64,000 nucleotides of DNA from an uncultured Tenacibaculum sp. (lineage in GTDB: Bacteria > Bacteroidota > Bacteroidia > Flavobacteriales > Flavobacteriaceae). Shown here piece by piece: positions 62,381 through 64,000 of this stretch (positions are counted from its first letter, which is position 1; the number at the start of each line of letters is the position of its first letter). The notes beneath the pieces were generated by a model. The model made no database searches. It was not told the origin of the DNA and saw nothing but the letters and a program-made list of their open reading frames with translations. Location: positions 558,001 through 622,000 of the forward strand of contig NZ_CANNGG010000001.1 in the NCBI RefSeq assembly GCF_947504135.1, written 5' to 3'. Made by a program: the position numbers and the translations under genes.

Positions 62381-63607
62381 ATGCTATATTATTTATTTCA
62401 ATATTTAGAAAGTGAGTTTAGTTTAACAGGGGCGAGTGTGTTTCAGTTTATCACATTCCGATCTGCAATGGCGTTCATTTTATCTTTATTGATATCAACC
62501 ATTTTTGGTAAAAAAATCATCAATTATTTAAGAAGACAACAGGTTGGTGAAACGGTAAGAGATTTAGGTTTAGAAGGACAAGTGCAAAAGGCAGGAACGC
62601 CTACAATGGGAGGTGTTATAATCATTCTTGCGACGTTAATCCCAGTATTGTTGCTGTCGAAGTTAGAAAATATATATATCATAATTCTGTTAATTACTAC
62701 AGTTTGGATGGGGCTTATTGGTTTTGCAGATGACTATATAAAGGTGTTTAAAAAAGATAAGGCTGGATTAAAAGGAAAATTTAAGGTTTTAGGGCAGGTA
62801 GGTTTAGGATTAATAGTTGGTTCTATGTTGTATTTCCATCCAGATGTAACTATTAAAGAGCAGTTACCAGTATCAGAACAAGTTGTGCAAGTTGATGGAA
62901 AAAAGAAAGTGTTTGGAGAAACTCATAAATCAACAAAAACAACAGTTCCATTTATAAAAAATAACGAGCTGGATTATGCAAAAGCATTGAGTTTTTTAGG
63001 TGATGGATATGAAAAGTATGGATGGATAGTATTCATTTTTGTTACCGTATTTATTGTGACAGGCGTTTCTAACGGAGCAAATTTAACCGATGGAATCGAT
63101 GGTTTGGCAGCAGGATCGTCAGCGATTATGGTTATTGCTTTGGCAATTTTTGCATGGGTGTCGGGTAATATCATTTTTGCAGATTATTTAGATGTAATGT
63201 ATATACCAAAATCAGGAGAAATGACCGTATTTATTCTAGCATTTGCAGGAGCATTGATAGGGTTTTTATGGTATAACACATATCCTGCTCAAGTATTTAT
63301 GGGAGACACAGGAAGTTTAACTATTGGAGGAATTATAGCAGTTATAGCTATTGCGATTAGAAAGGAATTATTGTTGCCAATTTTAGCAGGAATTTTTGTG
63401 ATAGAAAACCTATCAGTAATCTTACAAGTATCATGGTTTAAGTACACGAAAAAGAAGTTTGGAGAAGGAAGGAGAATCTTTAAGATGTCGCCTTTACATC
63501 ACCACTACCAAAAATCAGGGTATCATGAAAGTAAAATTGTAGTCCGTTTTTGGATTGTTGGAATTTTACTAGCGGTATTTACCATTGTAACATTGAAGTT
63601 AAGATAA
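62381..63607 (+). CDS. mraY: Phospho-MurNAc-pentapeptide translocase MraY
   Basis: 408 residues with about ten membrane helices. It transfers phospho-MurNAc-pentapeptide to undecaprenyl phosphate, making lipid I. Catalytic motifs are [32 protein letters not shown] and the C-terminal [15 protein letters not shown]. An extracytoplasmic or loop insert near residues 150-205 ([17 protein letters not shown]) makes it about 45 residues longer than E. coli MraY, as often in Bacteroidota. It lies three bases after murE and ends on the base before the murD ATG. Confidence 0.97.
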   Translation: MLYYLFQYLESEFSLTGASVFQFITFRSAMAFILSLLISTIFGKKIINYLRRQQVGETVRDLGLEGQVQKAGTPTMGGVIIILATLIPVLLLSKLENIYIIILLITTVWMGLIGFADDYIKVFKKDKAGLKGKFKVLGQVGLGLIVGSMLYFHPDVTIKEQLPVSEQVVQVDGKKKVFGETHKSTKTTVPFIKNNELDYAKALSFLGDGYEKYGWIVFIFVTVFIVTGVSNGANLTDGIDGLAAGSSAIMVIALAIFAWVSGNIIFADYLDVMYIPKSGEMTVFILAFAGALIGFLWYNTYPAQVFMGDTGSLTIGGIIAVIAIAIRKELLLPILAGIFVIENLSVILQVSWFKYTKKKFGEGRRIFKMSPLHHHYQKSGYHESKIVVRFWIVGILLAVFTIVTLKLR

Positions 63608-64000
63608 ATGAAAAGGTTAGTTGTGCTTGGAGGAGGAGAAAGTGGTGTAGGAACAGCGCTTTTAGGGAAACAAAAAGGATATGAGGTTTTTGTTTCGGAT
63701 AAAGGAAGTATAGCAGAGCGATACAAAAAAGTTCTTTTACATAATTCAATCGATTTTGAAGAAAATCAGCATACAGAAAGTAAAATTCTAAACGCTGATG
63801 TGGTAATGAAAAGTCCAGGTATTCCAGATAAAGTAGCATTAGTACAAAAACTGCTTTCTGAAGGAGTGAAAGTAATTTCAGAGATTGAATTTGCTGTTCA
63901 GTTTACAGAGGCTACTATTATAGGAATTACAGGTTCAAACGGAAAAACCACAACAACAATATTAACACATTATGTATTGCAAAAAGCAGGATTGAATGTA
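63608..64000 (+). CDS. murD: UDP-MurNAc-L-alanine:D-glutamate ligase MurD, 3' end missing
   Basis: 131 codons are in the window. The ATG at 63608 directly follows the mraY stop. The N-terminus LVVLGGGESGVGTALLG is the uridine-nucleotide-binding fold, and NADVVMKSPGIP and SEGVKVISEIEFA follow. The ATP P-loop TGSNGKTTTT is near residue 111. It adds D-glutamate to UDP-MurNAc-L-Ala. Next expected genes, by cluster convention, would be ftsW, murG and murC, but they are beyond the window. Confidence 0.95.
   Translation, partial: MKRLVVLGGGESGVGTALLGKQKGYEVFVSDKGSIAERYKKVLLHNSIDFEENQHTESKILNADVVMKSPGIPDKVALVQKLLSEGVKVISEIEFAVQFTEATIIGITGSNGKTTTTILTHYVLQKAGLNV

Noticed and set aside
1..64000. CRISPR array, prophage, integron or insertion sequence
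   Set aside because: No spaced direct repeats, transposase, integrase, phage structural gene or att-like duplication was found.

Overview
The window is a stretch of chromosomal backbone from an AT-rich member of the Bacteroidota, most likely a marine Flavobacteriaceae of the Tenacibaculum/Polaribacter type. Several signs agree: a GldA gliding-motility ATPase, an alpha subunit of DNA polymerase III with an N-terminal proofreading exonuclease, an S16 protein with a long Ala/Lys/Glu tail, a Porin_10-type outer-membrane protein, and repeated use of the Bacteroidota promoter signature TAnnTTTG (-7) with or without a TTG/TTTG -33 box. The genus is an inference. No prophage, insertion sequence, integron or CRISPR array was seen. 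One tRNA gene (Leu, anticodon UAG) is present, and no rRNA.

Layout. 1-5 kb: a nucleoside transporter (5' end cut off), thyA, a 61-residue unknown, folA, gldA and an alpha/beta hydrolase, so thymidylate and folate metabolism sit together. 5-10 kb: dnaE with a small gene behind it, on the minus strand. 9.7-18.5 kb: a cold-shock protein, rpsP-rimM, a GNAT enzyme, a PhnA-type protein, an NdpA-type nucleoid protein, rnhB, a porin with a small membrane protein, and NhaC. 18.7-25.5 kb: a methionine gamma-lyase-like enzyme divergent from an Lrp/AsnC regulator, a DUF4407 protein, a BlaI/M56 sensor-repressor pair with clear operators, and two exported proteins. 25.5-30 kb: M20 dipeptidase, tRNA-Leu, cardiolipin synthase and a META-domain lipoprotein. 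30-37 kb: an RND tripartite efflux operon with a GbsR/MarR-type gene at its head and a TetR gene at its tail. 37-42 kb: a decayed AraC gene, then a five-gene minus-strand run (VUT transporter, MscS channel, DppC-like permease, thioesterase, nuclease). 41.9-45 kb: fabD, small genes and a DegT aminotransferase. 45-52 kb: a hybrid histidine kinase facing an NtrC-type sigma-54 activator, two tandem PepSY-like secreted proteins and a penicillin acylase. 52-57 kb: a frameshifted small gene, nitroreductase, aldehyde dehydrogenase, an RluA-type synthase, EngB and a hydrolase. 57.2-64 kb: the start of the division and cell-wall cluster, mraZ-rsmH-ftsL-ftsI-murE-mraY-murD, cut off inside murD.

Most genes are familiar. 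The most informative unannotated signals are regulatory. Twin BlaI-type palindromes lie exactly over the -33 and -7 boxes of the blaI promoter. A 28-bp perfect inverted repeat abuts the -7 box of the efflux operon. Three 10-bp-phased GTGGTA repeats lie upstream of mraZ. A cluster of GTGTAAA repeats with a weak sigma-54-like promoter sits upstream of the PepSY pair, next to the NtrC-type regulator. I did not find a convincing new multi-gene system. The kinase/NtrC/PepSY/acylase block is the best candidate for an under-described circuit.
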